NCBI GenBank assembly: GCA_943367595.1 | Contig: CALRJS020000014.1 | Span: 20,707 to 84,706, forward strand | DNA: 64,000 bases | Direction of reading: 5' to 3' | DNA from: MW101C3 sp943367595 | GTDB lineage: Bacteria; Cyanobacteriota; Cyanobacteriia; PCC-6307; Cyanobiaceae | In this document: piece after piece, positions 49,785-58,957 of the stretch | How positions within the stretch are numbered: position 1 is the stretch's first letter | Layout: the number at the start of each line of letters is the position of its first letter | Program-made: the position numbers and the translations under genes | Notes under the pieces: generated by a model | Told to the model about the DNA's origin: nothing | Seen by the model: only the letters and a program-made list of their open reading frames with translations | Database searches by the model: none

Positions 49785-50294
49785 GGCCACAGCCCAGGGC
49801 CAACGGAGGCCACACAGCACCAGGGCCGACTGAAGCCACAGCACCAAGTCGGGCCGGAACCTCAGGAACCCAGCCCCAACCGAAGCGCTGTCCAGGGTGG
49901 TGTCCAGGGCTGCGATCAGTCATTGACTGGACGCTCAGCTTGGAGAGACAGGGCGGAGGCTTCCCTTGCAAACGCTGAGCGCTTGCTCCCCTTGCAGACC
50001 CTGAGCTGAGGGACTGCTTGGAGGGACTCCGCACTCAGACACTGCGCGAAGGCCCCGCGCGCTGAGGCACTGCTGTGAGGCACCTCATCGAGTCACCCCA
50101 TCGAGGAGCTGCTTGGCGGCACTGCTTGGCGACACTGCGCTGACGCGCTTCGTCCTCAGGCACTGGGTGGAGTCACTGGGTGGAGACGCAGCGTTGAGCC
50201 CTCTATCACGGCTCGATCTGTTGGAGCGTCACAACTGGGCCCCTTCGGCTCGGATGGCCCTTACGATGCCTGCATCGCCTGCCTCGACGCCAGA
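49785..50294. other. 510-base gap before acsF with repeat words
   Basis: No gene is seen. The sequence is made of diverged copies of short words: GGCCACAGC-type around 49785-49845 and GGCACTGCTTGG-type around 50010-50150, with a perfect-but-one 13-bp doublet CACTGGGTGGAG(T/A) at 50161-50186. It must also contain the acsF promoter. No conserved RNA is recognised. Confidence 0.55.
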
Positions 50295-51386
50295 ATGGTG
50301 CCTCCCACCGCCGCACCCAGCGCTCCCGTCGCCGCTTCGAACGACCACGCACCGGCCTTCAAGGATCCGGTCAAGGACACGATCCTCACCCCCCGGTTCT
50401 ACACCACAGATTTCGACGCCATGGCGGCGATGGATCTGCGGCCCAACGAAGTGGAGCTGGAGGCGATCTGCGAAGAGTTCCGCAAGGACTACAACCGCCA
50501 CCACTTCGTTCGTAACAGCGAATTCGATGGCGCCGCCGACAAGCTCGATCCCGACACCCGCCGTGTGTTCGTCGAGTTTCTCGAGCAGAGCTGCACATCG
50601 GAGTTTTCCGGCTTCCTGCTCTACAAGGAGCTGAGCCGCCGCATCAAAGCCAAGAATCCACTCCTGGCCGAATGCTTCGCTCACATGGCCAGGGATGAGG
50701 CCCGCCATGCCGGCTTCCTCAACAAGGCCATGGGCGACTTCGGGCTCCAGCTGGATCTGGGCTTCCTCACAGCCAATAAGTCGTACACCTTCTTCAAGCC
50801 CAAGTTCATCTTCTACGCCACCTACCTCTCGGAGAAGATCGGCTACTGGCGCTACATCGCCATCTACCGCCACCTCGAGAAGAACCCTGACAGCAAGATC
50901 TTCCCGATCTTCAACTTCTTCGAAAACTGGTGCCAGGACGAAAACCGCCATGGCGACTTCTTCGACGCTCTGATGAAGGCCCAGCCGGACACCGTGCGTG
51001 GCCTCCAGGCGCGCCTGTGGTGCCGTTTCTTCCTGCTGGCGGTGTTCGCCACCATGTACGTGCGTGACGTGGCCCGCAAGGAGTTCTACGAAGCGCTTGG
51101 CCTTGATGCCCGCGCCTACGACAAGTACGTGATCGCCAAGACCAACGAGACCTCGGCGCGGGTGTTCCCCGTGGTGCTCAACGTGGAGCACCCGCGCTTC
51201 TACGAGCGGCTGGAGCGGATCGTGGGCAACAACCAGGCCCTCAGTGCCGCCGATGCCTCCTCGGCCATCGCTCCGCTCAAGGTGCTGCGCAAGCTGCCCT
51301 TCTGGGCCGCCAACGGCCTCGAAATGGCGAAGCTGTTCTTCATGGCTCCGATCCGCAGCGAGGCGTTCCAGCCCGCTGTGCGCTGA
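50295..51386 (+). CDS. acsF: Mg-protoporphyrin IX monomethyl ester oxidative cyclase (aerobic, AcsF)
   Basis: Di-iron oxygenase that forms the fifth ring of chlorophyll. Iron-binding stretches are visible: FVEFLEQSCTSEFSGFLLYK and MARDEARHAGFLNKAM (ExxH), then NFFENWCQDENRHGDFFDAL (second ExxH). The 363-residue length matches ChlE/AcsF. ATG 50295. The gene stands alone between two repeat-filled gaps, and a GC-rich stem (about 51549-51573) after it may stop transcription. Confidence 0.96.
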   Translation: MVPPTAAPSAPVAASNDHAPAFKDPVKDTILTPRFYTTDFDAMAAMDLRPNEVELEAICEEFRKDYNRHHFVRNSEFDGAADKLDPDTRRVFVEFLEQSCTSEFSGFLLYKELSRRIKAKNPLLAECFAHMARDEARHAGFLNKAMGDFGLQLDLGFLTANKSYTFFKPKFIFYATYLSEKIGYWRYIAIYRHLEKNPDSKIFPIFNFFENWCQDENRHGDFFDALMKAQPDTVRGLQARLWCRFFLLAVFATMYVRDVARKEFYEALGLDARAYDKYVIAKTNETSARVFPVVLNVEHPRFYERLERIVGNNQALSAADASSAIAPLKVLRKLPFWAANGLEMAKLFFMAPIRSEAFQPAVR

Positions 51387-51387
51387 T

Positions 51388-51540
51388 CCTCAGCCCTCTG
51401 AAGCATCTGTACCAGGCCCTCAGTCCTCTGAAGCACCTGGCCAGGGGCCGACACCTGCCAGCAAAGCCCTGGTGTCTTCCCTTCAAGCAAAGCTCTGGTG
51501 TCTTCTGTTACAGCCAAGCTCTGGTGTCTTCCCTGCCAGC
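51388..51540. repeat. two degenerate tandem arrays, about 27-29 bp period
   Basis: A pair of 29-bp units at 51388-51416 and 51417-51445 shares the core CCCTCAGxCCTCTGAAGCA. It is followed by three copies of AAGCTCTGGTGTCTTC, starting near 51463, 51489 and 51515, in units of about 26-27 bp. These fill most of the acsF-tldD gap. No spacers, no nearby cas genes. Confidence 0.8.
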
Positions 51541-51608
51541 GAAGCGCCCCGGGCCTCGTGCCTGGGGCCTCGCCGTTAGCCTGAGCCACCAAGATCAGGC
51601 CGACTTCC

Positions 51609-53045
51609 TTGGTTGTTTCCACTGCTCGCCCCTTGCTGGTGCTCGAAGGCTTTGACCTCAGCTGGCGTCAACGCCTGGAGCCGTTGCTGGCTGCCGGGCG
51701 CGCCGCTGGAGCCAGCCTGGTGGAGGTGTTCCTCGAGAGCACCGACCACATCGGGCTGCTGGCAGAGCAGGACCGCATCACCAGCGTGAGCCCGGCCTTC
51801 GGCCGCGGCGCTGGTGTGCGCGTGTTTCGCGGTGAGCGCGATGGGTTCGTCTCCACCAACGACCTCAGCGAGCGGGGCCTGATGGTGGCGCTGGAGCAGG
51901 CTCTGGGCATGCTGGGCCTCACGGTCAACAGCAACGGCATCAGCGGCTTCGACGGGCTGCCCGACCTGCACGACTACGCCCTCGCCAAGGGCGACTGGCT
52001 GGGTGCCTGCCCGACCTTGGCGGAAAGCACCGACCGGCTGCTGGAGGGCACCGCCCTGCTCGAACGGCACGGCCAGCACCTGCAGGCCCGCCGCGGCAGC
52101 TACGCCCGCGACTGGCAGGAGGTGATGGTGGCCGCCAGCGATGGCACCTTCGCTCGCGACATCCGGCTGCACCAGTCGGTGGGGCTCACGGCCCTGGCCG
52201 CCGATGGGGAGCACCGGGCCAGCCAGGGCCGCCGCTATGGCGGCACCGACCGTCCGGACGATCTGCGCCAGTGGGATGCCCAGACGGCCGCGATCGATCT
52301 GTGTGCCAGCACCCAGGCGATGCTGCACGCCGAGTACGTGGAAGCGGGCACCTACCCGGTGGTGCTCGCCAACCGCTTCGGCGGCGTGATCTTCCACGAG
52401 GCTTGCGGGCACCTGCTGGAAACCACCCAGGTGGAGCGGGGCACCACCCCCTTCGCCGATCGGATCGATGCCCCGATCGCCCATAGCGCCGTGACGGCGA
52501 TCGACGAGGGGCTCAGCGACGGCGCCTTCGGCAGCCTGTCGATGGACGACGAGGGCATGGCGCCCCAACGCACGGTGCTGATCGAGAACGGGGTGCTCAA
52601 GCGTTTCCTCTCCGACCGCGCCGGTGAACTGCGCACCGGCCACCCCCGCACCGGCAGCGGCCGGCGCCAGAGCCACTCCTTCGCGGCCGCCAGCCGCATG
52701 CGCAACACCTACATCGCCGCCGGTCCGCACACCCCGGAGCAGCTGATCGAATCGGTGGATCGGGGCTTGTACTGCAAATCAATGGGTGGCGGCAGCGTGG
52801 GTCCCACCGGCCAGTTCAACTTCGCGGTGGAGGAGGGCTATCTGATCGAGAACGGTCGCCTCGGCAAGCCCGTGAAAGGAGCCACCTTGATCGGCGAAGC
52901 CAAAGAGGTGATGCCGCGGATCTCGATGTGTGCGAATGATCTGGAGTTGGCAGCCGGCTTCTGCGGTTCGGTGAGCGGCAGCATCTTCGTCACCGTGGGG
53001 CAACCGCACATCAAGGTGGATGCCATCACCGTGGGAGGCCGCTGA
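51609..53045 (+). CDS. tldD: TldD metalloprotease subunit
   Basis: TldD forms a heterodimer with TldE that degrades peptides (for example the microcin B17 leader). The active-site HExxxH is present as FHEACGHLLETTQ. Other hallmarks: GAGVRVFRGERDGFVSTND, SFAAASRMRNTYIAAG and FNFAVEEGYLIENGRLGKP. The start used is TTG 51609; GTG 51639, ten codons later, is an alternative. tldE follows after 2 bases. In a cyanobacterium the substrates are unknown. Confidence 0.94.
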   Translation: MVVSTARPLLVLEGFDLSWRQRLEPLLAAGRAAGASLVEVFLESTDHIGLLAEQDRITSVSPAFGRGAGVRVFRGERDGFVSTNDLSERGLMVALEQALGMLGLTVNSNGISGFDGLPDLHDYALAKGDWLGACPTLAESTDRLLEGTALLERHGQHLQARRGSYARDWQEVMVAASDGTFARDIRLHQSVGLTALAADGEHRASQGRRYGGTDRPDDLRQWDAQTAAIDLCASTQAMLHAEYVEAGTYPVVLANRFGGVIFHEACGHLLETTQVERGTTPFADRIDAPIAHSAVTAIDEGLSDGAFGSLSMDDEGMAPQRTVLIENGVLKRFLSDRAGELRTGHPRTGSGRRQSHSFAAASRMRNTYIAAGPHTPEQLIESVDRGLYCKSMGGGSVGPTGQFNFAVEEGYLIENGRLGKPVKGATLIGEAKEVMPRISMCANDLELAAGFCGSVSGSIFVTVGQPHIKVDAITVGGR

Positions 53046-53047
53046 TC

Positions 53048-54433
53048 ATGAGCACCATCACCTCAAGCGTTGCCACCTTGGGCCTCGACGCCCACGCCCT
53101 CAGTGAGCAGCTCAGCAGCCTGGCCCAGGGCCTGGGCATCGAGCGCTGGGATCTGGGCGCCGCCTGCAGCACAGACACCTCCGTGCAGGTGGACCGGGGC
53201 GAAGCCAAGCAGCTCAAGGGCGCCCAGCGCAGCGCCATCACCGTGCGGGTCTGGAACGGCGACGGTCTCGTGGGCATCACCAGCACCTCCGACCTCTCCC
53301 CCGCCGGCCTGGCCCGTGCGCTCAGCGGTGCCCGCGATGCCAGTGCCTATGGCAACGCCGACGACATCCCGGCCTTCTCGCCGCTGGCCACGGCCCCGCT
53401 CGAACCGCTCGATCAGCCCCTGGTGGAGCCGCGCGGCATTCTCGAGCTGCTGGACACCCTGCGGGAGGCGGAGCGTGACCTGCTTGGCCGCCATGCGGCC
53501 ATCACCACCGTTCCCTACAACGGCCTGGCCCAGCGCAGCAGCGAACGCCTCTATCTCAACAGCGCCGGCGCCTGCCGCGAGCAGAAGCTCACCACCGCCA
53601 GCCTTTACCTCTACGCCCGCGGCGAAGAGGAAGGCCGCAAGCCGCGCAGCAGCGGCGCCGTGCGCCTGGCCTACGGCCTGCAGCAGCTGGATGTGGCCGG
53701 CTGCATCGCCGAAGCGGCGGAGCGCACCATTGCCCATCTCGATTACGCCCCGATCCAGACAGGGCACTACACCTGCATCTTTTCGCCGGAAGCCTTCCTC
53801 GACCTGATCGGCGCCTTCAGCAGCCTGTTCAATGCCAGGGCCGTGCTCGACGGCGTCAGCCTCAGCGACCGTGACGCGCTCGGCAGCACCCTGGCGGTGC
53901 CGTTTCTCTCCATCCACGACAACGGCCTGCATCCCGGCAATGTGGGCGCCTCGAACTTCGATGGCGAAGGCACACCCGTGCGGCGCCTTGCCCTTGTAGA
54001 GGGTGGCGTGCTGCGCCACTTCCTGCATTCCGAAGCCACGGCGCGCGCCTTCGGGGTGGAGCCCACCGGCCATGCGGGCCTGGGCGCCAAGGTGTCGGTG
54101 GGGCCGCACTGGTTCGAGGTGGGGCCAAGCGCCGGTTCGTCCGGTGGCGCCAGCGGCCTCGATCGCCACAGCGCCGACGGCGTGGTCTGGATCGACTCTC
54201 TCTCGGCGCTGCATGCCGGTGTGAAGGCGAGCCAGGGATCGTTCTCGCTGCCGTTTGATGGCTGGCTGATCCGCAACGGGGAAGCGCGCTCGATCGAAGC
54301 GGCCACCGTGGCCGGTGACATCCGGGCCGTGCTCAAGGGCATCGTCGGCTTCGAAGGGGAGGCCAAGCTCACCCCCGATGGCCTCTGCCCGCACGTGTGG
54401 GTGGAAGGCCTGTCCGTGACCGGCGACGCCTGA
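53048..54433 (+). CDS. tldE: TldE (PmbA) protease partner subunit
   Basis: A 461-residue homologue of TldD without the HExxxH metal site, as expected for TldE/PmbA. Features: VQVDRGEAKQLKGAQRSAIT, ITVRVWNGDGLVGITSTSDL and SLFNARAVLDGVSLSDRDAL. The late motif is LHPGNVGASNFDGEGTPVRR. It starts 2 bases after tldD, so the two subunits are made together. Confidence 0.92.
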   Translation: MSTITSSVATLGLDAHALSEQLSSLAQGLGIERWDLGAACSTDTSVQVDRGEAKQLKGAQRSAITVRVWNGDGLVGITSTSDLSPAGLARALSGARDASAYGNADDIPAFSPLATAPLEPLDQPLVEPRGILELLDTLREAERDLLGRHAAITTVPYNGLAQRSSERLYLNSAGACREQKLTTASLYLYARGEEEGRKPRSSGAVRLAYGLQQLDVAGCIAEAAERTIAHLDYAPIQTGHYTCIFSPEAFLDLIGAFSSLFNARAVLDGVSLSDRDALGSTLAVPFLSIHDNGLHPGNVGASNFDGEGTPVRRLALVEGGVLRHFLHSEATARAFGVEPTGHAGLGAKVSVGPHWFEVGPSAGSSGGASGLDRHSADGVVWIDSLSALHAGVKASQGSFSLPFDGWLIRNGEARSIEAATVAGDIRAVLKGIVGFEGEAKLTPDGLCPHVWVEGLSVTGDA

Positions 54434-54472
54434 GCGGCTCCGGCCCCGTTTGATCCATCCGCCCACGTCCCC

Positions 54473-55531
54473 GTGAAGATCCTGTTCTGGGGCACTCCGG
54501 CCTACGCCGTGCCCACCCTTGAGGCGCTGGTGGCTGCCGGCCACACGGTCGTGGGGGTGGTCAGCCAGCCCGACCGGCGACGCGGCAGGGGGGCGGCGGC
54601 TCAGCCGTCGGCGGTGAAAGCGCGGGCCCTGGAGCTGGGGCTGCCGGTGTTCACGCCCACCCGCATCCGCCGCGAGCCGGACACCCAGCAGCAGCTGGCG
54701 GCCCTCGGCGCCGACCTTTCGGTGGTGGTGGCCTTCGGCCAGTTGCTGCCGCCCGAGGTGCTCCAGCAACCGCCGCTGGGCTGCTGGAACGGCCATGGTT
54801 CCCTGCTGCCCCGCTGGCGGGGGGCCGGGCCGATCCAGTGGTGCCTGATGGAAGGCGACGCCGAGACGGGAGTGGGGATCATGGCGATGGAAGCCGGCCT
54901 GGACACGGGTCCGGTGCTGCTGGAAGGTCGTCTGCCGATCGGCCTGCTCGACAACGCCCAGCAGCTGGCAGCCCGGCTCAGTGCGCTCACCGCCACCCTG
55001 CTGGTGGAAGCGATGCCGAGGATCGAGGCCGCCGGCCCTGGCCCCGAGCCGGAGCGCTGGCAGCGGCTGGGGCTGCGGCCCCAGGGCGACGACGGCGTGC
55101 GCATGGCGCGGCTGTTGCGCAAGGAGGATTTCGCGGTGGATTGGAGCCATTCGGCACTGGCGATCCACCGGCAGGTGATGGGGCTGTACCCCGGCGCCAC
55201 CACCACGCTGGCGGGCAAGCGGCTCAAGCTGCTCGCAACCGAGCCGCTGGTGGCACGGCTGGCGGAGCATCTGAGCGCCGACGTCCGGGCGCTGGCCACC
55301 GGCGCGGCGGAACGGCAAGGCAGCCCCGGTGAGGTGCTGGCTCTGGTGCCAGGCGTGGGGCTGGTGGTGGGCACAGGCGGCTGCCCGCTGCTGCTGCGCA
55401 GTGCCCAGCTGGAGGGCAAGCAGGCGGCCAGCGGTCAGCCCCTGCTCCAGCAGCTGGGCCTGCAACCGGGTGACCGCCTGGGTGAAGACGGTGCAGGATC
55501 TGCTGCAGAGGGGGCGCTCGGCGGGAGCTGA
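54473..55531 (+). CDS. fmt: methionyl-tRNA formyltransferase
   Basis: Formylates initiator Met-tRNA. GTG 54473 starts KILFWGTPAYAVPTLEALVA. The formyl-transfer motif is WNGHGSLLPRWRGAGPIQW, where the usual NxHxSLLP is NGHGSLLP (catalytic Asn and His kept). DTGPVLLEGRLPI and WSHSALAIHRQVMGLYPGA mark the C-terminal domain. The 352-residue length is slightly long. A 28-bp tandem array follows. Confidence 0.93.
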   Translation: MKILFWGTPAYAVPTLEALVAAGHTVVGVVSQPDRRRGRGAAAQPSAVKARALELGLPVFTPTRIRREPDTQQQLAALGADLSVVVAFGQLLPPEVLQQPPLGCWNGHGSLLPRWRGAGPIQWCLMEGDAETGVGIMAMEAGLDTGPVLLEGRLPIGLLDNAQQLAARLSALTATLLVEAMPRIEAAGPGPEPERWQRLGLRPQGDDGVRMARLLRKEDFAVDWSHSALAIHRQVMGLYPGATTTLAGKRLKLLATEPLVARLAEHLSADVRALATGAAERQGSPGEVLALVPGVGLVVGTGGCPLLLRSAQLEGKQAASGQPLLQQLGLQPGDRLGEDGAGSAAEGALGGS

Positions 55532-55542
55532 GCCCGGTTCCG

Positions 55543-55654
55543 CTGGTGCTCAAGCTGGGCACCTTTCGATCTGCCGCTCAGGCCAGGTCTCATTCGGTCT
55601 GGTGCTCAGGCGAGGCGCCTTGCGATCTGGCGCTCAGGGCAGGCGCCTTTCCAT
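55543..55654. repeat. tandem array, 28-bp period, four units
   Basis: Four exact-length 28-bp units begin at 55543, 55571, 55599 and 55627, each starting CTG(G/C)(T/C)GCTCA and ending in (C/T)C(G/C)(A/G)T-like bases. Units 3 and 4 are closest, sharing GGCGCTC/GGTGCTC and AGGCGCCTT. There are no spacers. The array fills the fmt to SPFH-gene gap. Confidence 0.9.
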
Positions 55655-55687
55655 ACAGTGACGCCACGAGCGGACAGGACAGGGGCG

Positions 55688-56479
55688 ATGGAGGGAGCCG
55701 GAGCGGCGGTGGATGCGCAGGAACCGGCAGCGACGATGGAGAACGGGGGCCGCAGCGATCCGCTGCTGTGGGCCCTGGATCATGCGCAGGCACCTCTGCG
55801 GGTGGGCACCTGGCTGAAGGTAGAGGCCGATCAGGCCGCGGTGTTCGCCGTGGGGGATCAGCTGGCCGATGTGCTCCTCACGGGCCGTCACCAGCTGCGG
55901 CGCCAGTCGCTGCCGAAGCTGGCGGCGTTGATCGACCTGCCAGGGCAGGAAGGCAGCTTCTTCAATGCCCAGATCCACGTGGTGGACCTGCGCCCTTTCA
56001 CGGCCCTGCCCTGGGGTCAGCGGTGTGCGCAGCCGATGGTCGCCACTGCGCTGCACCCGGTGGCGCCCTTGCCGGAGACCTTCAGCGCCTCCGGACTCTG
56101 CGCGATCCAGTGCCAGGACCCGCTGCTGCTGCTGCGCACCCTGGGCGCCCGCCAGCTGATCGAGGGCCCCTCACGGCCGGCACCACCGGTGGCTGAGCTG
56201 CTGGCGCCGCATCTGCTTGGCCTCTCCAGCCGGCTGCGGCAGTTGATTCACGATGGCGCCCTTGGACCCGCGCGGGAAGAGCCATCGCTGGCCCTGCTGG
56301 CCAGCGACACGGGGGAGAGGTGCCGCAGCAGCTTTGCCGCGCTCGGTCTGGCACTCAGCGACGTGAGCATTGAGAGCCTCACCCTGCCGGCGCGGAAGCC
56401 CGGCGGGGCGCTGCCAGCCTCGTTGGAGGCGCTGGCGAGCCTGTTCCGGCCAGCGCCGCCGCCACCACCACCGGCCTGA
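55688..56479 (+). CDS. SPFH-domain, virion-core-like protein
   Basis: A 263-residue protein. Residues about 35-160 have WLKVEADQAAVFAVGDQLAD, LLTGRHQLRRQSLPKLAALI and FFNAQIHVVDLRPFTALPWG. This pattern resembles the SPFH domain of YdjI, annotated as virion-core-protein-like in Bacillus, which forms membrane-associated rings. The C-terminus is helical and ends in a poly-Pro tail. There is no CDS for a zinc ribbon after the domain, unlike YdjI. Start ATG 55688 chosen; GTG 55658 is possible. The match is by eye only. Confidence 0.6.
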   Translation: MEGAGAAVDAQEPAATMENGGRSDPLLWALDHAQAPLRVGTWLKVEADQAAVFAVGDQLADVLLTGRHQLRRQSLPKLAALIDLPGQEGSFFNAQIHVVDLRPFTALPWGQRCAQPMVATALHPVAPLPETFSASGLCAIQCQDPLLLLRTLGARQLIEGPSRPAPPVAELLAPHLLGLSSRLRQLIHDGALGPAREEPSLALLASDTGERCRSSFAALGLALSDVSIESLTLPARKPGGALPASLEALASLFRPAPPPPPPA

Positions 56480-56513
56480 GCGGGTTGTGGTGGCTGCAGG
56501 CCTGAGCTGCGGG

Positions 56514-57968
56514 TCAGGGGCGGCGGGTGCGGGCCCGGGCCGGGGCGGCGGCAGACCCGGAGCCGGGGGACGGCCGGCGGGAGCGGGTGGGGGGCCGATC
56601 GGGCCGGCCACCGCCACCGCCGCCGGAGCGGCGCCCACCCTTGCCTCGCCCACCGCTGAGATCCAGCGGAGGGGCCGAGAGGATGGTGGGCTCAAAGCAG
56701 GCAATCTCCCGGCGCGGCAGTGGGTTGCCGATCATCCGCTCGATCGCCCGCAGCAGCTCGTGCTCTTCGGCGGCCACCAGCGAGATGGCATGGCCACCCT
56801 GGCCGGCACGGCCCGTGCGGCCGATGCGGTGCACGTAGTCCTCGGCCACGTTGGGCAGATCGAGATTGACCACATGGGGCAACTGCTCGATGTCGAGGCC
56901 TCGGGCGGCCAGATCGGTGGCCACCAGCACGCGCAGCTCGCCGCTCTTGAAGGTGGCCAGCGCCCGGGTGCGGGCGCCCTGGCTCTTGTTGCCATGGATC
57001 GCCATGGCCGTGAGGCCCTCCTGGTTGAGGCGATCGGCCAGGCGATTGGCACCGTGCTTGGTGCGGGAGAACACCAGCACCTGCCGCCAGTCGTTCTGGC
57101 GCACCAGATGGGTGAGCAGATCAGCCTTGCGGGCCATGTCGCAGGGATGCATCACCTGCTCCACCAGCGGGGCGGCCCTGTTCTCGGGCGTGGCCTGCAG
57201 CTGCACCGGGTTGTGCAGCAACCCCTGAGCCAGCTTGCGGATCGAGGGGTTGAAGGTGGCGGAGAACAGCAGGTTCTGCCGTTTCGGTGGCAGCAGGGCC
57301 AGGATCTTCTGGATGTCGCGGATGAAGCCCATGTCGAGCATGCGATCGGCTTCATCGAGCACGAGGATTTCGAGCCGGTCGAAACGGATCGCGTTCTGCT
57401 GGTAGAGGTCCATCAGGCGGCCCGGTGTGGCCACCAGGACGTCGGCTCCCCGGCGCAGGCGCTGCATCTGCGGGTTGATCTTCACCCCGCCGAACACCAC
57501 ATCGCTGCGCAGATCGAGGTAGCGCCCGTACACCTGCACGCTTTCCGCCACCTGGGCCGCCAGCTCGCGCGTGGGCGTGAGCACCAGGGAGCGCACCTGG
57601 TTGTTGCGGGCGTGGGGGCCGTGCTGAAGCCGCTCCAGCATCGGCAGGGTGAAGCCCGCCGTTTTGCCGGTGCCCGTCTGGGCAGCCGCCATCACGTCGT
57701 GGCCAGCGAGCACCGCTGGAATCGACTGCAGCTGGATCGGCGATGGCACCGTGTAGCCCTTGGCCGCGATCGCCTTCAGCAGCGGCTCCGAGAGACCGAG
57801 CGAAGCGAACGAAGCGCCGGCCTCGGGAAGATCAGTGAGCACAGGCCGCTGCTGCGGTGCCTGCTCCTCTGCCTGAAGGCGACGGATGGGTGGGGTGCGG
57901 CGACCGCCGCTGGGTTGCTCCTGTCCCGGAGCTGGGTGGGTCAGAAGGGTGATCGGAGCGGCTCGCAT
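56514..57968 (-). CDS. DEAD-box RNA helicase (RhlE-like)
   Basis: A 484-residue helicase with all motifs: Q motif FASLGLSEPLLKAIAAKGY, Walker A AAQTGTGKT, PTRELAAQVAE, TPGRLMDLY, DEAD in VLDEADRMLDMGF, SAT in FSATFNPSIRK, and HRIGRTGRAGQGGHA. The C-terminal 70 residues are Gly/Arg/Pro-rich, typical of RhlE- and CrhR-type RNA-binding tails. In cyanobacteria CrhR helps at low temperature and in redox shifts; this protein may be that type. Upstream (minus strand) lies a 26-bp array region. Confidence 0.92.
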   Translation of the reverse strand: MRAAPITLLTHPAPGQEQPSGGRRTPPIRRLQAEEQAPQQRPVLTDLPEAGASFASLGLSEPLLKAIAAKGYTVPSPIQLQSIPAVLAGHDVMAAAQTGTGKTAGFTLPMLERLQHGPHARNNQVRSLVLTPTRELAAQVAESVQVYGRYLDLRSDVVFGGVKINPQMQRLRRGADVLVATPGRLMDLYQQNAIRFDRLEILVLDEADRMLDMGFIRDIQKILALLPPKRQNLLFSATFNPSIRKLAQGLLHNPVQLQATPENRAAPLVEQVMHPCDMARKADLLTHLVRQNDWRQVLVFSRTKHGANRLADRLNQEGLTAMAIHGNKSQGARTRALATFKSGELRVLVATDLAARGLDIEQLPHVVNLDLPNVAEDYVHRIGRTGRAGQGGHAISLVAAEEHELLRAIERMIGNPLPRREIACFEPTILSAPPLDLSGGRGKGGRRSGGGGGGRPDRPPTRSRRPSPGSGSAAAPARARTRRP

Positions 57969-58051
57969 GGTGCCCCAAGCCTAGAGGGAGCCACCAAGCG
58001 CTCCGGAGGGTGCAGAGGCCTTGGGGTTGATGGCCTCAGGCCGGCTGATGG

Positions 58052-58256
58052 CATGAAAACCTTTGCAGTATTGAGGCAAGCAAAACCGGTGCAGTATGGA
58101 GCCATGAAGACCGATGCGCCATGGACCCGCGCAAAACCGATCCGGTATGGAGGCGGGCAAAACCGTTGCGGTGTGAAGTCGAGCGGAGGAGGCGGCATGG
58201 AGCCGAGAGAAAACCGATCCGGTATGGAGGCGAGCGGAGGAGGCAACCTGGAGACG
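58052..58256. repeat. tandem array, 26-bp period, about eight units
   Basis: About eight units of 24-27 bp from 58052 to 58256, consensus core CAAAACCGATCCGGTATGGA. Two central units near 58130 and 58209 are almost identical. Two 24-bp units carry an AGCGGAGGAGGC word instead of the core. It fills the gap between the 5' end of the helicase gene and the 3' end of the response regulator gene, both on the minus strand. Confidence 0.88.
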
Positions 58257-58267
58257 AATGGGTGAAC

Positions 58268-58957
58268 TCAGCAATCGGAAAGGCGGTAGCCGATGCCTCG
58301 GATCGTCTCGATGCGGTGGGAATCGATCTTGCGGCGCAGATAACCGATATAAACATCAACAATGTTGGACTGGGGATCGTGGCCGTAGCCCCAGACGTGA
58401 TCAAGGATCTGCTCGCGGCTATGAACGGCCATCGGGTTGCTGAGGAACAACTCGAGCAGACGGAACTCACGATCCGTGAGGTCGATCGGGTCGGGGGATC
58501 CCTCGAGAAACACCTGACGCTCGCGCAGGTTCATGCTGATCCCGCAGTGCTGGAGCTGAAGCAATTCCGCATTCGGAGCCTGAGCCAGGCGGGCAGTGGA
58601 CGTGCGCAGACGGGCACGGATGCGCGCCAGCAGCTCATCAAAGCGAAAGGGTTTGGTGATGTAATCATCAGCGCCAGCATCCAGGCTGGCCACCTTGGTG
58701 CTGAGATCATCGCGGGCGGTGAGAACAATCACCGGGATTTCAATCCCCTGACCGCGCATCGCCTCGAGAACATCGGTGCCATCCAGGCCCGGGAGTCCGA
58801 GATCCAGCAATAACAGATCAATGGGGGAGGCACAAAGAATGTGCACCACGCCATCACCGGATGGCGTGTGCACCACGTCGTAACCCTGAGCACGCAACCC
58901 CTTTTCAATGAAGCGAGCGATGCGTGGCTCGTCTTCGGCGATCAGGATGCAGGCCAT
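58268..58957 (-). CDS. OmpR/PhoB-family response regulator
   Basis: A 229-residue regulator. The receiver domain has acidic residues in ILIAEDEPRI, phospho-acceptor D52 in LLLLDLGLPGLDG, T in IVLTARDD and K in DDYITKPFRFDEL. The C-terminal winged helix (about 130-229) contains IDLTDREFRLLELFLSNPMA, HVWGYGHDPQSNIVDVYIGY and IRGIGYRLSD. It is transcribed after the histidine kinase, with a 16-base overlap. The signal and targets are unknown. Confidence 0.94.
   Translation of the reverse strand: MACILIAEDEPRIARFIEKGLRAQGYDVVHTPSGDGVVHILCASPIDLLLLDLGLPGLDGTDVLEAMRGQGIEIPVIVLTARDDLSTKVASLDAGADDYITKPFRFDELLARIRARLRTSTARLAQAPNAELLQLQHCGISMNLRERQVFLEGSPDPIDLTDREFRLLELFLSNPMAVHSREQILDHVWGYGHDPQSNIVDVYIGYLRRKIDSHRIETIRGIGYRLSDC

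Noticed and set aside
53063..55465. About 800-codon open frame antisense to tldE and fmt
   Set aside because: It mirrors two clear conserved genes and has no protein-like motifs.
55543..55654. 28-bp repeats as a CRISPR array
   Set aside because: Units are directly adjacent with no spacers, diverged from each other, and no cas genes are in the window.
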